This document shows positions 8,955-17,178 of a stretch of 64,000 bases of DNA, piece after piece. Position 1 is the first letter of the stretch, and each line of letters starts with the position of its first letter. The stretch spans positions 1 to 64,000 of the forward strand of contig CAZITQ010000011.1 of the NCBI GenBank assembly GCA_964542165.1, in the 5' to 3' direction. The DNA is from CAYTBN01 sp964542165. GTDB taxonomy: Bacteria > Myxococcota_A > UBA796 > UBA9615 > CAYRNR01. The notes beneath the pieces are model-generated. The model was not told the DNA's origin. It was given only the letters and a program-made list of their open reading frames with translations, and did no database searches. The translations under genes and the position numbers were made by a program.

Positions 8955-11227
8955 CAGAACTGCCCCCAATCGCTGGGCACGTCGGACATCACGAACTCCA
9001 GGGTCCCGCCGCCCGCCAGGGCGGAGTGGGAGAGCAAGGCCTCGTCCACGGGCTGTCCGTTGAGCATCAGGGACTCGACATAGACGTTGTCGGGACCGGC
9101 GTTGGCGGCGGTGATCGTCAGGTCGCCCGCCGGGAGGTGGAGGACCACCTCGTCGAAGATCGGGGAGGCGACCACGTACCGGTCGGTGGCGACGATGGGG
9201 TAGAAGCCCAGGGCCGCGAACACGTACCAGGCCGAGAGCGTCCCGCAGTCGTCATTGCCGGCCAGGCCGCCGGGGGTGGTGTCGTACTCGTTCGCCAGGA
9301 TCCAGCGGACCCAGCGCTGGGTGGTCTCGGGGCGGCCCAGCTCGGCGGGCATGAACGGAGCGTGGATGTCCGGCTCGTTGCCCTGCCAGTAGTAGAGACT
9401 CGGAAGCGGGCTCTCCTCCTGATCGGCGGTGAGTTCGAACATCTCCTCGACCCGGTCGGCGAAGGCGTCCACCCCGCCCATCAGGTCCGCCAGCCCCGCG
9501 GCGTCGTGCTGCACGTGCCACAGGTACTGCCAGGCCGTGGCCTCGGTGTAGTCGTCGGCGAAGTCGGTGGGGTCGAAGTCGTCCTTCCACTCCCCCTCGG
9601 CGGTCTTGCCCTGGAAGAAGCCGGTCTCCGGGTTCCACAGGTTGAGGTAGTTCAGGGACTGGGCGTAGAGCTCGTCGGCGGACGCGTCCTCACCCCGGGC
9701 CGCGGCCAGCTGGGCCACGGCGAAGTCGTTGACCGCGAACTCGAGGGTCCGCGAGGTGGCGTCGCCGCAGGCCTCGAAGGGCAGGTAGCCCAGGTCCATG
9801 TACAGGTCCATGCAGTGGCGGCCGCCGCCGTCCACCGGGCCGGAGGCGTGCTCGATCAGCTCGGCGAGGATCTCGTCCACGTCGTACCCGTCGGTGAGGC
9901 CCCGCAGATAGGAGTCGGCGAACACGATGTCGGCGGGTGTGCCGATCATCGAGCCGGTGTCCCCGGTGTGCAGGGCCCACTTGGGGATGTGGCCGCCCTG
10001 CTCTTGCATCTTGCGCATGGAGATCAGGATGTCGGTCTGGACGTCCGGAGCGATCAGCGTCAGCAGCGGGTGCAAGGTCCGGAAGGTGTCCCACATGGAC
10101 AGCTCGGTGTAGTAGGTGAAGCCGTCGGCGTAGTGCACGTCGTTGTCGAAGCCCAGGTAGTCGCCGCCCACCTCCACGTAGTTGGTGGGGGTCAGGAAGA
10201 CCTTGTAGAGCATGGAGTAGAACAGGATCTTCTCGTCCTCGGTCCCGCCCTCGATCTCGGCCACCGACAGGGTGTCGTTCCACTGGGTCTCGAGTCCCCA
10301 GCGGACCGCGTCGAAGTCCCACACGGCCGTGTGCTCGGCGTCCAGGTTGGCGCGGGCGTGGTCCATGTCGATGTGGGAGATGCCGGTCTGGACCAGGATC
10401 TCCTCGTTGCCCGTGGTGTTCCAGCCGAACCAGGCGCCGATGTCCTCGCCGGTGCGGGCGGCGTCCCCCTCCAGCAGCTCCTCGCCGTCCCAGGTGCCCC
10501 AGGTGGTGGGCGGGCGGCTGAAACGGGCGACGAAGTAGATGTCCACCCCGCCGACCCGGCTGGTGAACTCGCCCACGTTGTGGATGTAGCCCTCGATCTC
10601 GCCGTAGTCCGGGTCCAGGTGGACCTCGGCGGCGTCCACGGTCCCGTCGCCCAGGGTGTGGGCCAGATCCAGGAGAACCACCGCCTCGCTGGACTGGGGG
10701 AAGGTGTAGCGCTGCAGTCCGGTATGGGGGGTGGCCGTCAGCTCGGCCTGGATCGCGGTGTCATCCATGATCACCGAGTAGTAGCCGGCGGCGACCTCCT
10801 CCCGCTCGTGGCCAAAGGCCTGGCGGTAGCCCTCCTCGGAGGTCTTGGTGGCGTCCATGCCCAGGGTCGGCATGAACATCACGTTGCCGTAGTCGGTGAC
10901 CCCGGTGCCGTTGAGGTGCAGGTGGGAGAAGCCCTCGATGTAGTCGTCCTCGTACCAGTAGCCGGCGCAGTGGAAGACGCCCATCGCCCCGGACTCCAGG
11001 GAGGTGTCCGGCCCGAGCCGTACACGGCCGAAGGGCGCGGTGGCCCCTGGGAAGGCGGCACCGATGCCAAAGCCGACGCCACCGGCCCCGATGAGGGGAT
11101 CGACGTAGTCGACGGGACGCATCTCCGGGTCGGGATCGGGCTCCGGCGGCTCGGGATCGTCGGGGTCGGTGGGGCAGCCCAGCAGGAGCGCGAAGCAGGC
11201 GAGCAATCCGAGGCGGTGGATGGACAT
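8954..11227 (-). CDS. GH92 alpha-mannosidase lipoprotein
   Basis: 757 residues. A lipoprotein signal (LLACFALLLGC) is followed by an acidic Pro/Asp linker, then a full glycoside hydrolase family 92 protein. Diagnostic motifs in order: VDYVDPLIGAGG, AFPGATAPFG, IEGFSHLHLNGTG, KWALHTGDTGSMIGTPAD, YTEATAWQYLW (putative catalytic acid Glu) and GGLAGNDDCGTLSAWYVFAA (putative base Asp). GH92 enzymes are exo-acting, Ca-dependent mannosidases cutting alpha-mannose from N-glycans, yeast mannan or similar glycans; linkage cannot be told here. Start 11227 gives a proper signal peptide. A membrane protein gene overlaps its stop. Confidence 0.93.
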   Translation of the reverse strand: MSIHRLGLLACFALLLGCPTDPDDPEPPEPDPDPEMRPVDYVDPLIGAGGVGFGIGAAFPGATAPFGRVRLGPDTSLESGAMGVFHCAGYWYEDDYIEGFSHLHLNGTGVTDYGNVMFMPTLGMDATKTSEEGYRQAFGHEREEVAAGYYSVIMDDTAIQAELTATPHTGLQRYTFPQSSEAVVLLDLAHTLGDGTVDAAEVHLDPDYGEIEGYIHNVGEFTSRVGGVDIYFVARFSRPPTTWGTWDGEELLEGDAARTGEDIGAWFGWNTTGNEEILVQTGISHIDMDHARANLDAEHTAVWDFDAVRWGLETQWNDTLSVAEIEGGTEDEKILFYSMLYKVFLTPTNYVEVGGDYLGFDNDVHYADGFTYYTELSMWDTFRTLHPLLTLIAPDVQTDILISMRKMQEQGGHIPKWALHTGDTGSMIGTPADIVFADSYLRGLTDGYDVDEILAELIEHASGPVDGGGRHCMDLYMDLGYLPFEACGDATSRTLEFAVNDFAVAQLAAARGEDASADELYAQSLNYLNLWNPETGFFQGKTAEGEWKDDFDPTDFADDYTEATAWQYLWHVQHDAAGLADLMGGVDAFADRVEEMFELTADQEESPLPSLYYWQGNEPDIHAPFMPAELGRPETTQRWVRWILANEYDTTPGGLAGNDDCGTLSAWYVFAALGFYPIVATDRYVVASPIFDEVVLHLPAGDLTITAANAGPDNVYVESLMLNGQPVDEALLSHSALAGGGTLEFVMSDVPSDWGQF

Positions 11228-11245
11228 GGCGGGCAGTATACCCGG

Positions 11246-11311
11246 GGTGGCACGGGGAGCTTGCTCCCTGTGTCCCAGTTCTACCCCAGGGGGCGAGCTC
11301 CCCGTACCACC
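11246..11311. repeat. Long hairpin repeat, copy A
   Basis: Imperfect inverted repeat with arms 11246-11268 and 11289-11311 (20 of 23 paired). It lies between two minus-strand genes, just past the end of the Omp28-like gene. Its left half (GGTGGCAC, GAGCTTGCTC, CTGTGTC) closely matches the hairpin at 42105-42174, so both appear to belong to one dispersed repeat family. It may also act as a terminator or mRNA stabiliser. Confidence 0.6.
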
Positions 11312-11325
11312 TCCGAGATCGACCC

Positions 11326-13158
11326 CTACTGCTCCAGCCACTCCAGCGACCGCGCCATCATCAGGTCCCGGGTCGTGTCGTCGGCGATGGCCTCGAAGCC
11401 GAAGGCCAGGTAGACGACCCGGCCGCCGCCGGCGTTCTCGGCGCGGACGGCGGCGCCGCTGCCGTCGCTGTACTCGATGAAGCGCTCGGCGGCGTCGCCG
11501 GTGGGCTCGATCCAGGAGGGGAACTCCTGGTTGTCCGCGCCCGTGCCGCCGGAGATGTCGAACACCATCCCGTCGCCGATGGGATCGCCCGCCACGCCGG
11601 CCAGGTCGACCACGAGATTGGTGTCGTCGGACTGGTAGGTGGCGTGGAGGTTGGTCTCGTAGAAGTCGATGTCGATCCAGGGGCTGCCCGCGTCGCAGAG
11701 GTCCCAGCCGATGTCCTGGCCGCTGATGAAGAGGCGGCCTCCACCGTCCAGGAACTCCGCCAGGTGGGCCTTCTCCTCGTCCACGAAGTGGGGGAAGTAC
11801 CAGCCGGCGTTCCAGACCACCACCGAGAAGCGGGACAGATCCACCTCCTCCAGGCCGCGCTCAGCGCTCCAGGTGGAGTAGGTGTACCCGGCGGCGTCCA
11901 GGGCGTCGGTGGTGTAGGTCTCGAAGCTCTCGCCCCCGTCGGCGTCCACCAGCAGCACGTCCGCGCCGTAGGTCAGCACGTTGAAGGACAGGGTGACCTC
12001 GGGCTCGTCCTCGCAATGGGGGGTCACGCGCAGGCCGACCGTGCCCCCGCCCGCCACGTCGTTGGGGGAGACGGTGATGCGGAGCTCGGCCTCGCCCGCC
12101 AGGTCCACGGGCACGCCGGGCTCCTCGGGATCGATCGCCTCGCCCGCCGCCGTCCACTCGGCGGTCCAGCCGTCGGGGAGGTCGACCTCGGGGTACACGT
12201 CGAACACGTCGGAGAAGATCCAGGCGTTCTGGATCCGGACGGAGAACTCGACGCTGCCGTCGGGCTCGATCACCACCGCGTCCGGCTCGGTGGTCACCAG
12301 CCGGAAGGAGTGGGGGGGCACGTCCTCTGTGGTGCCGGCCTGCAGGACCTCCAGGCTCGCGTCGTCCTGCGCGAAGACCACGACCTCCATCACGTCGGCG
12401 TCCCAGTCCTCGCCCAGCTCGAAGTCGAAGGTGAAGACCTGGGGCTCGTCCCCGGGGGCCACGGTCACCGGGGTCCCGCCTCCGTCCGGGAGGAAGGCGA
12501 TGGCGGTGTCGGCGAACTCGGTCTCGCCGTTGGGGCCGGGGGCGCTGGGGTACTCCAGGTAGCTCTGGGTGACGACCGTGTGCAGGGTCAACTCCCGGGC
12601 CTCGGCCAGCGCGTCGGTGGCATACACGCCCACGTGGGCGGTGTAGTTCCCGTCGCCGTGGTCGGCGATCTCCACCGCCAGGTCCGCCTGCAGGGGGGCG
12701 TCGTAGTAGGCGCCGATGGTGGAGTAGTAGTTGCCGCCGTACCACTCCAGGTCGTACAGCCCGTCGACCACGGACGCGGGCACCCCGTCGATCCCGTAGT
12801 AGTCGGTGCGGGTGTCGCAGTCGGTGGGATGCTCCAGGTAGAAGGGGTCCTCGGGGCTGGGCCAGTCCACGTGGACCTTGACCGAGATCACGTTGCCCAC
12901 ACCCACCGCCTCCAGGAAGGCGTCGATGGTGGGGTTGGTGTCGGCGCAGGGGCCGCACCCGGTATTGGTGAACTCCTCCAGCAGCAGCTTCTTGATCCCG
13001 TACGCCGTCAGCTCCACGTCGGTGTCGTCGTCTCCGGTGGCGTCGTCGTCGTCGCCGGTGGCGTCGTCATCGTCCCCCGCCGAGTCGTCGTCGTCCGCCG
13101 GGCAGCCCAGCGCTCCCGCCAGCAGCAAGCACACAAGCAGCGTCCATCGGTGAGTCAT
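11326..13158 (-). CDS. Omp28-like lipoprotein with Asp-rich tether
   Basis: 610 residues. The signal peptide MTHRWTLLVCLLLAGALGC ends in a lipobox Cys, followed by an Asp-rich tether of about 25 residues made of DDDDATG-like units. Next is a thioredoxin-like domain of Omp28 type with GCGPC, so a redox or adhesive role at the surface is possible. Middle Ig-like beta regions (about 200-400) precede a C-terminal amidotransferase-like Rossmann domain (about 400-610; VLLVDADGG, RLFISGQDIG) that lacks an obvious catalytic Cys. The function is unknown. The start ATG shares MTHRW with the RCC1 lipoprotein at 46250. Confidence 0.75.
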   Translation of the reverse strand: MTHRWTLLVCLLLAGALGCPADDDDSAGDDDDATGDDDDATGDDDTDVELTAYGIKKLLLEEFTNTGCGPCADTNPTIDAFLEAVGVGNVISVKVHVDWPSPEDPFYLEHPTDCDTRTDYYGIDGVPASVVDGLYDLEWYGGNYYSTIGAYYDAPLQADLAVEIADHGDGNYTAHVGVYATDALAEARELTLHTVVTQSYLEYPSAPGPNGETEFADTAIAFLPDGGGTPVTVAPGDEPQVFTFDFELGEDWDADVMEVVVFAQDDASLEVLQAGTTEDVPPHSFRLVTTEPDAVVIEPDGSVEFSVRIQNAWIFSDVFDVYPEVDLPDGWTAEWTAAGEAIDPEEPGVPVDLAGEAELRITVSPNDVAGGGTVGLRVTPHCEDEPEVTLSFNVLTYGADVLLVDADGGESFETYTTDALDAAGYTYSTWSAERGLEEVDLSRFSVVVWNAGWYFPHFVDEEKAHLAEFLDGGGRLFISGQDIGWDLCDAGSPWIDIDFYETNLHATYQSDDTNLVVDLAGVAGDPIGDGMVFDISGGTGADNQEFPSWIEPTGDAAERFIEYSDGSGAAVRAENAGGGRVVYLAFGFEAIADDTTRDLMMARSLEWLEQ

Positions 13159-13390
13159 CGTGCGTCCTCCTCGCGGAGCCGGGGTTTATCCCCTGGGCGG
13201 GGAAGGGTCAAGCGAACCGACCGGCGACGACCCACGGGTGCCCGCGGTGCCGACGGGGAACAGAATCGCTGCCGGGCCCTCCCCCCCCTTCAATGCGATG
13301 CAGCCCCCCGCTGGACCTCCCGCAGCGATGACGTATATTCGGTCGCCCGTTCGCCAGTCAGGCCGACGGGAAGCAGGGGCAGGAGGACCG

Positions 13391-14515
13391 ATGGCGCGAC
13401 CATCCTGGGCGCCGGGCGCGATGGCCGCTCTCCTGGCGTTGGCGCTGGTGTCCTGCGCCGGTGGCAACCACGAGCCGGAGCCCCCCGCGTCCATGGAGCC
13501 CACGGCGGTCGAAGCCGCCCTGGTGCTGCAAGACGCCGCCGGCCGCACCGTCCGCTTCGAGGAGCCACCCCAGCGGATCGTCATCGCCGGTCACGGGACC
13601 TTCATCGTCCTTCACACCTTCTTCCTGTTCCCCGACGGTCGGGACCGGCTGATCGGCGTGGAGCAGCGCGGACCCTCGGTCAGCGACTTCCTGCCGCTGG
13701 TGGAGGAGGGGTTCCCCTGCGACCGGGGGATCCTCCAGCTGGGCGCCGGCCCCGAGCACATCGCCGCCCTGCGGCCGGACGTGGTGCTGATGAAGTACAC
13801 GGCGGACACGCGCATGAGCGAATCGCTGGACCAGGTGGGGATCCCGTCGGTCTACCTCGGACTCGAGGGTCCAGATCAGTTCACGCGCGATGTGGAGATC
13901 CTGGGACGCCTGCTGGGTAGCGAGGACCGGGCGAAGGAGATCGCGGACTACTACGCCGAGCGTTTGAGCCACATCGAGGAGGGGATCCGCGACCTGGAGG
14001 CCCGGCCGCGGGTGCTGGTGGTCGAGTACCACGCCCGGGGGGGGACGGCTGCGGTGCAGGTGCCGGCCCAGCCCTGGATGCAGACCCAGCAGGTGCGGCT
14101 GGCGGGGGGCGACCCGGTCTGGCTGGACGCGGCGGAGCGGACCTACGGCTGGACGATCGTCAACTTCGAACAGATCGCCCGCTGGGACCCCGAACAGCTC
14201 TACGTGGTGGTCTGGCACGCGTTCGACCCCGACGAGCTGCTGGCGACCCTGCGCGCGGACAGCCAGTGGAGCCAGCTGCGGGCGGTGAAGGACGGCGAGC
14301 TCCACGCCTTCCCGTCCGACATCTACGGCTGGGACTCGCCCGAGCCGCGCTGGATCCTGGGTGCGCTGTGGATGGCCCGAGCGATGCACCCGGACCGCTT
14401 CGGCGACCTCGACATGGACGCCGAGATCGAGCGCTTCTTCGAGGCCATGTACGACATGGATCCCCGGGCGGTGCGCGACGGGATCGTGCCCCAGCTGAGG
14501 GCCTATGGGCGCTGA
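13391..14515 (+). CDS. Periplasmic-binding lipoprotein of a BtuF/FecB-type ABC importer
   Basis: 374 residues. The lipobox is LALALVSC. A type III substrate-binding fold follows (LQDAAGRTVRFEEPPQRIVIAG, LRPDVVLMKYTADTRM, ARPRVLVVEY), the kind that captures cobalamin, heme or ferric siderophores. I chose ATG 13391 because AGGAGG sits 4 bases upstream and the signal peptide begins directly. A weak -10 (TATATT, 13333-13338) is upstream. It overlaps the permease start by 11 bases; the permease and ATPase follow, forming a complete importer with the TonB receptor encoded convergently nearby. The ligand cannot be told from sequence alone. Confidence 0.88.
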   Translation: MARPSWAPGAMAALLALALVSCAGGNHEPEPPASMEPTAVEAALVLQDAAGRTVRFEEPPQRIVIAGHGTFIVLHTFFLFPDGRDRLIGVEQRGPSVSDFLPLVEEGFPCDRGILQLGAGPEHIAALRPDVVLMKYTADTRMSESLDQVGIPSVYLGLEGPDQFTRDVEILGRLLGSEDRAKEIADYYAERLSHIEEGIRDLEARPRVLVVEYHARGGTAAVQVPAQPWMQTQQVRLAGGDPVWLDAAERTYGWTIVNFEQIARWDPEQLYVVVWHAFDPDELLATLRADSQWSQLRAVKDGELHAFPSDIYGWDSPEPRWILGALWMARAMHPDRFGDLDMDAEIERFFEAMYDMDPRAVRDGIVPQLRAYGR

Positions 14516-15524
14516 TGGCGAGCGGGGAGGAGCGAACCGCCGGCGCCACGGGGTGACGGCGGGGCTGGCCGCCCTGGTCATCGCCGTCGTCGGGGTCTCG
14601 GTCCTGGTGGGCCGCTACCCCGTTCCCCTGCTTCAGGACCCGGGACAGCTGTTCGAGGACGAGCTGACCCGCAACGTGATCCTCAACCTGCGCCTGCCGC
14701 GGATCCTGGCGGCCCTCCTGCTGGGCATGGCCCTGTCGGGGGCCGGGGCCGTGTTCCAGATGGTGTTCCGCAACCCGCTGGTGGAGTCCGGATTCCTGGG
14801 CGTGTCCCAGGGAGCGGCGTTCGGGGCGGCCCTGGCGATCGTCGCCCTCGGCGGCGGTCCCCTGTGGGTCCAGGGCAGCGCAGCAACCTTCGCCTTCATG
14901 GGTCTGGGAGCCTCGGTGCTCATCGCCCGGCGGGTGCGGTTCGGGTCGTGGGTGCTGCGGCTGATCCTCGCCGGAATCGCCGTCTCCGCGCTGTTCGCCG
15001 CCGGGACCGGGATCCTCAAGTACACCGCCGATCCCCTGCGCCAGCTCCCGGACCTGACGTTCTGGCTGCTCGGAGGGCTGTGGGGCATCACCTGGCGGGA
15101 CGTGCTCCAGATCCTGCCGGTGGTGGTGCCCTGTCTGATCGTGATGCTGGCCATGCGCTGGCGGCTGAACCTGCTGTCGCTGCAGGACGAGACCGCCGCG
15201 TCCCTGGGGGCGACCATCGGTGTGGAGCGGGCGGTGCTGCTGTCGGCGGCGGTGGCGTCCACGGCGGCGCTGGTGGCCAAGGCGGGGCTGGTGGCCTGGA
15301 TCGGGCTGATCATGCCCCACGTGGCCCGGAGGCTGCTCGGGTCGGACGCCCAGCGGGTGGTGCCCGGGGCCATGCTGCTGGGCGGCGCCTTCACCGTGTT
15401 CTGCGACGACCTGGCCCGCTCCCTGTTCGCGGGCGAGATCCCCCTGGGCATCCTGACCTCGGTGCTGGGGGCGTCGGTGTTCATCGCGCTGTTGCTGCGC
15501 TCGGACGTGGGGTTGCGGCGATGA
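14505..15524 (+). CDS. FecCD/BtuC-type ABC permease
   Basis: 339 residues with about nine to ten membrane spans. Family signatures are visible: LRLPRILAALLLGMALSGAG near the N terminus, FRNPLVESGFLGVSQGAAFG, and AKAGLVAWIGLIMPHVARRL, the coupling region that meets the ATPase. This is the inner-membrane channel of a cobalamin, heme or siderophore importer. The start at ATG 14505 overlaps the binding-protein gene by 11 bases. Internal GTG 14553 is an alternative that would trim a basic 16-residue leader. The stop overlaps the ATPase start as ATGA. Confidence 0.92.
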   Translation: MGADGERGGANRRRHGVTAGLAALVIAVVGVSVLVGRYPVPLLQDPGQLFEDELTRNVILNLRLPRILAALLLGMALSGAGAVFQMVFRNPLVESGFLGVSQGAAFGAALAIVALGGGPLWVQGSAATFAFMGLGASVLIARRVRFGSWVLRLILAGIAVSALFAAGTGILKYTADPLRQLPDLTFWLLGGLWGITWRDVLQILPVVVPCLIVMLAMRWRLNLLSLQDETAASLGATIGVERAVLLSAAVASTAALVAKAGLVAWIGLIMPHVARRLLGSDAQRVVPGAMLLGGAFTVFCDDLARSLFAGEIPLGILTSVLGASVFIALLLRSDVGLRR

Positions 15525-16288
15525 CCGAGGCCGCCGTCGAGTTGCGGGGGGTGGAGTTCGGCTACGGCCGCGAGCCGGTGCTGCGGGACCTGGATCTGCG
15601 GGCCCCCGAGGGGCGGGTCACCGCGCTGCTGGGCCCCAACGGATCGGGCAAGACCACCCTGCTGAAGCTGATCCTGGGGCTGCGCCGGCCCCGGGCGGGG
15701 GTGGTGCGGGTATTCGGTGAGGATCGCACGAGCCTGTCGCCCCGGCTGATGGGGCGGCGGGCGGGGCTGGTGCCCCAGGTGGAGCGCATCCCCTTCGACC
15801 TGGCGCTGGAGGAGTACGTGGTGCTGGGCCGGGCCCCCTATCTGCACCTGCTGCAGGTCCCGGGGGAGGAGGATCGGCGGATCGCACGTCAGGCCATCGC
15901 CGACGTGGGCCTCGAGGGGCTCACGGGCCGGTCGGTGCTCTCCTTCAGCGGAGGCGAACTCCAGCTGGCCGCCGTGGCCCGGGCGCTGGCCCAGCAGCCC
16001 CGCCTGCTGCTGCTGGACGAGCCCACCTCCCACCTGGATCTGCGCAACCGGCGGCGGGTGCTGGAGGTACTCGAGGGGCAGGTGGCCGCCGGGCGCACGG
16101 TCCTGATGACCACCCACGACCCCAACGCCGCTGCGGCGGTGGCCGGGTACGTGATCCTGCTGCGGGAGGGCCGGGTCGCGGTCGAGGGCGCCCCGCAAGA
16201 CGTGCTCACCGCCGACCATCTGTCCGCGGCCTTCGAGGTGGAGATCCAGGTGGAGGTGGTGCGCGGCCGCCCCACGGTGCTGCCGTGA
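15521..16288 (+). CDS. ABC transporter ATPase (FecE/BtuD-type)
   Basis: 255 residues. Walker A is GPNGSGKTT, the Q-loop region is GLVPQVERIPFD, the signature is FSGGELQLAAVARAL (first residue F in place of L), Walker B is LLLLDEPTSHLD and the H-loop is MTTHD. It powers the importer formed with the two preceding genes. ATG 15521 overlaps the permease stop as ATGA. The true Walker A lies close to this start, which rules out the longer in-frame upstream extension. Confidence 0.93.
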   Translation: MTEAAVELRGVEFGYGREPVLRDLDLRAPEGRVTALLGPNGSGKTTLLKLILGLRRPRAGVVRVFGEDRTSLSPRLMGRRAGLVPQVERIPFDLALEEYVVLGRAPYLHLLQVPGEEDRRIARQAIADVGLEGLTGRSVLSFSGGELQLAAVARALAQQPRLLLLDEPTSHLDLRNRRRVLEVLEGQVAAGRTVLMTTHDPNAAAAVAGYVILLREGRVAVEGAPQDVLTADHLSAAFEVEIQVEVVRGRPTVLP

Positions 16289-16313
16289 AGAACCGCGGAA
16301 AGGAGCGACGCCG

Positions 16314-17156
16314 ATGACCGCCGATATCGACTGGCTCGCCTTGTGGGGCGAGCTGTCCCGCCGCTCGGGTCACCACGGCAACCGCTGCTGGGCCCCCGCC
16401 GACGGAGAGGATGCCTGGGCCGAGCGGGCTCGCCACTATCTGGAAAGGGTGCGGCGGCGCTGGGAGACGCCGGATTCCTCGAGGACCACCGTGCTCGCCG
16501 CGGTCTCTCCGGAGCACAGCGTGCTGGACATCGGCGCCGGGGCGGGGGCCTGGGCCGCGCTGCTGGCCCGTCGCGCCCGCCGCGTCACCGCGGTGGAGCC
16601 GTCCCCCGCCATGCGCGGCGTGATGGAACGGCACCTGGAGGACGAGGGGATCGACAACGTCCGGATCGTCGCCGGCGCGTGGCACGAGGTGACGATTCCC
16701 CAGCACGACATCTCCCTGTGCGCCCATGCCATGTACGGGTGGCACGATCTCGCCCACGGAATCCGGGGGATGGAACACATCACCCGGGAGCGCTGCTTCC
16801 TGTTGATGCGGGCGCCCACCGCCGATGGGGTGATGGCCGAGGCCAGCCGACGGGTCTGGGGCCACCCCCACGACAGCCCCAATTTCTGGATCGCCTACAA
16901 CGCCCTGGGCCAGCTGGGGATCCACGCGGACGTGGTGATGGAGGACCGGGGTCTGTGGGGCCCGTGGACCCACGACACCCTCGACGAGGCCCTCGCGGAC
17001 CTCAAGGACCGGCTGGCCATCCCCGGGCCCCACGAGGCCGACGCCGACCTGCGGGCCCTGCTCGCGGAGCGGCTCGAGTCCCGCGACCGGGGTCTCGTCT
17101 GGCCCGCGGGTGTGCGTTCGGCGTTGGTGACCTGGACACCCGACGCGGTAAGGTAG
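16314..17156 (+). CDS. Class I SAM-dependent methyltransferase
   Basis: 280 residues. The SAM-binding motif I is VLDIGAGAGAWAALLA, motif II acidic residue is in VTAVEPSPAM, and a later motif is HDISLCAHAMYGW. The start is supported by AAAGGAG. It lies 25 bases after the importer ATPase and 22 before a membrane protein, all co-directional, so it is likely part of the uptake operon. It may modify the imported ligand or an intermediate, which is inference. The C-terminal half has no recognised substrate-binding domain. Confidence 0.8.
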   Translation: MTADIDWLALWGELSRRSGHHGNRCWAPADGEDAWAERARHYLERVRRRWETPDSSRTTVLAAVSPEHSVLDIGAGAGAWAALLARRARRVTAVEPSPAMRGVMERHLEDEGIDNVRIVAGAWHEVTIPQHDISLCAHAMYGWHDLAHGIRGMEHITRERCFLLMRAPTADGVMAEASRRVWGHPHDSPNFWIAYNALGQLGIHADVVMEDRGLWGPWTHDTLDEALADLKDRLAIPGPHEADADLRALLAERLESRDRGLVWPAGVRSALVTWTPDAVR

Positions 17157-17178
17157 GGAGCACCAGGGGAGCGGGCCC

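Noticed and set aside
11247..11263. Sigma-54-like TGGCAC...TTGC in hairpin copy A
   Set aside because: The GG and GC are 12 bases apart instead of 10, and the motif belongs to a repeated hairpin arm.
13160..13390. Cobalamin or other riboswitch before the binding-protein gene
   Set aside because: No B12-box-like conserved core was found in this stretch; only a weak -10 and a ribosome site were seen.
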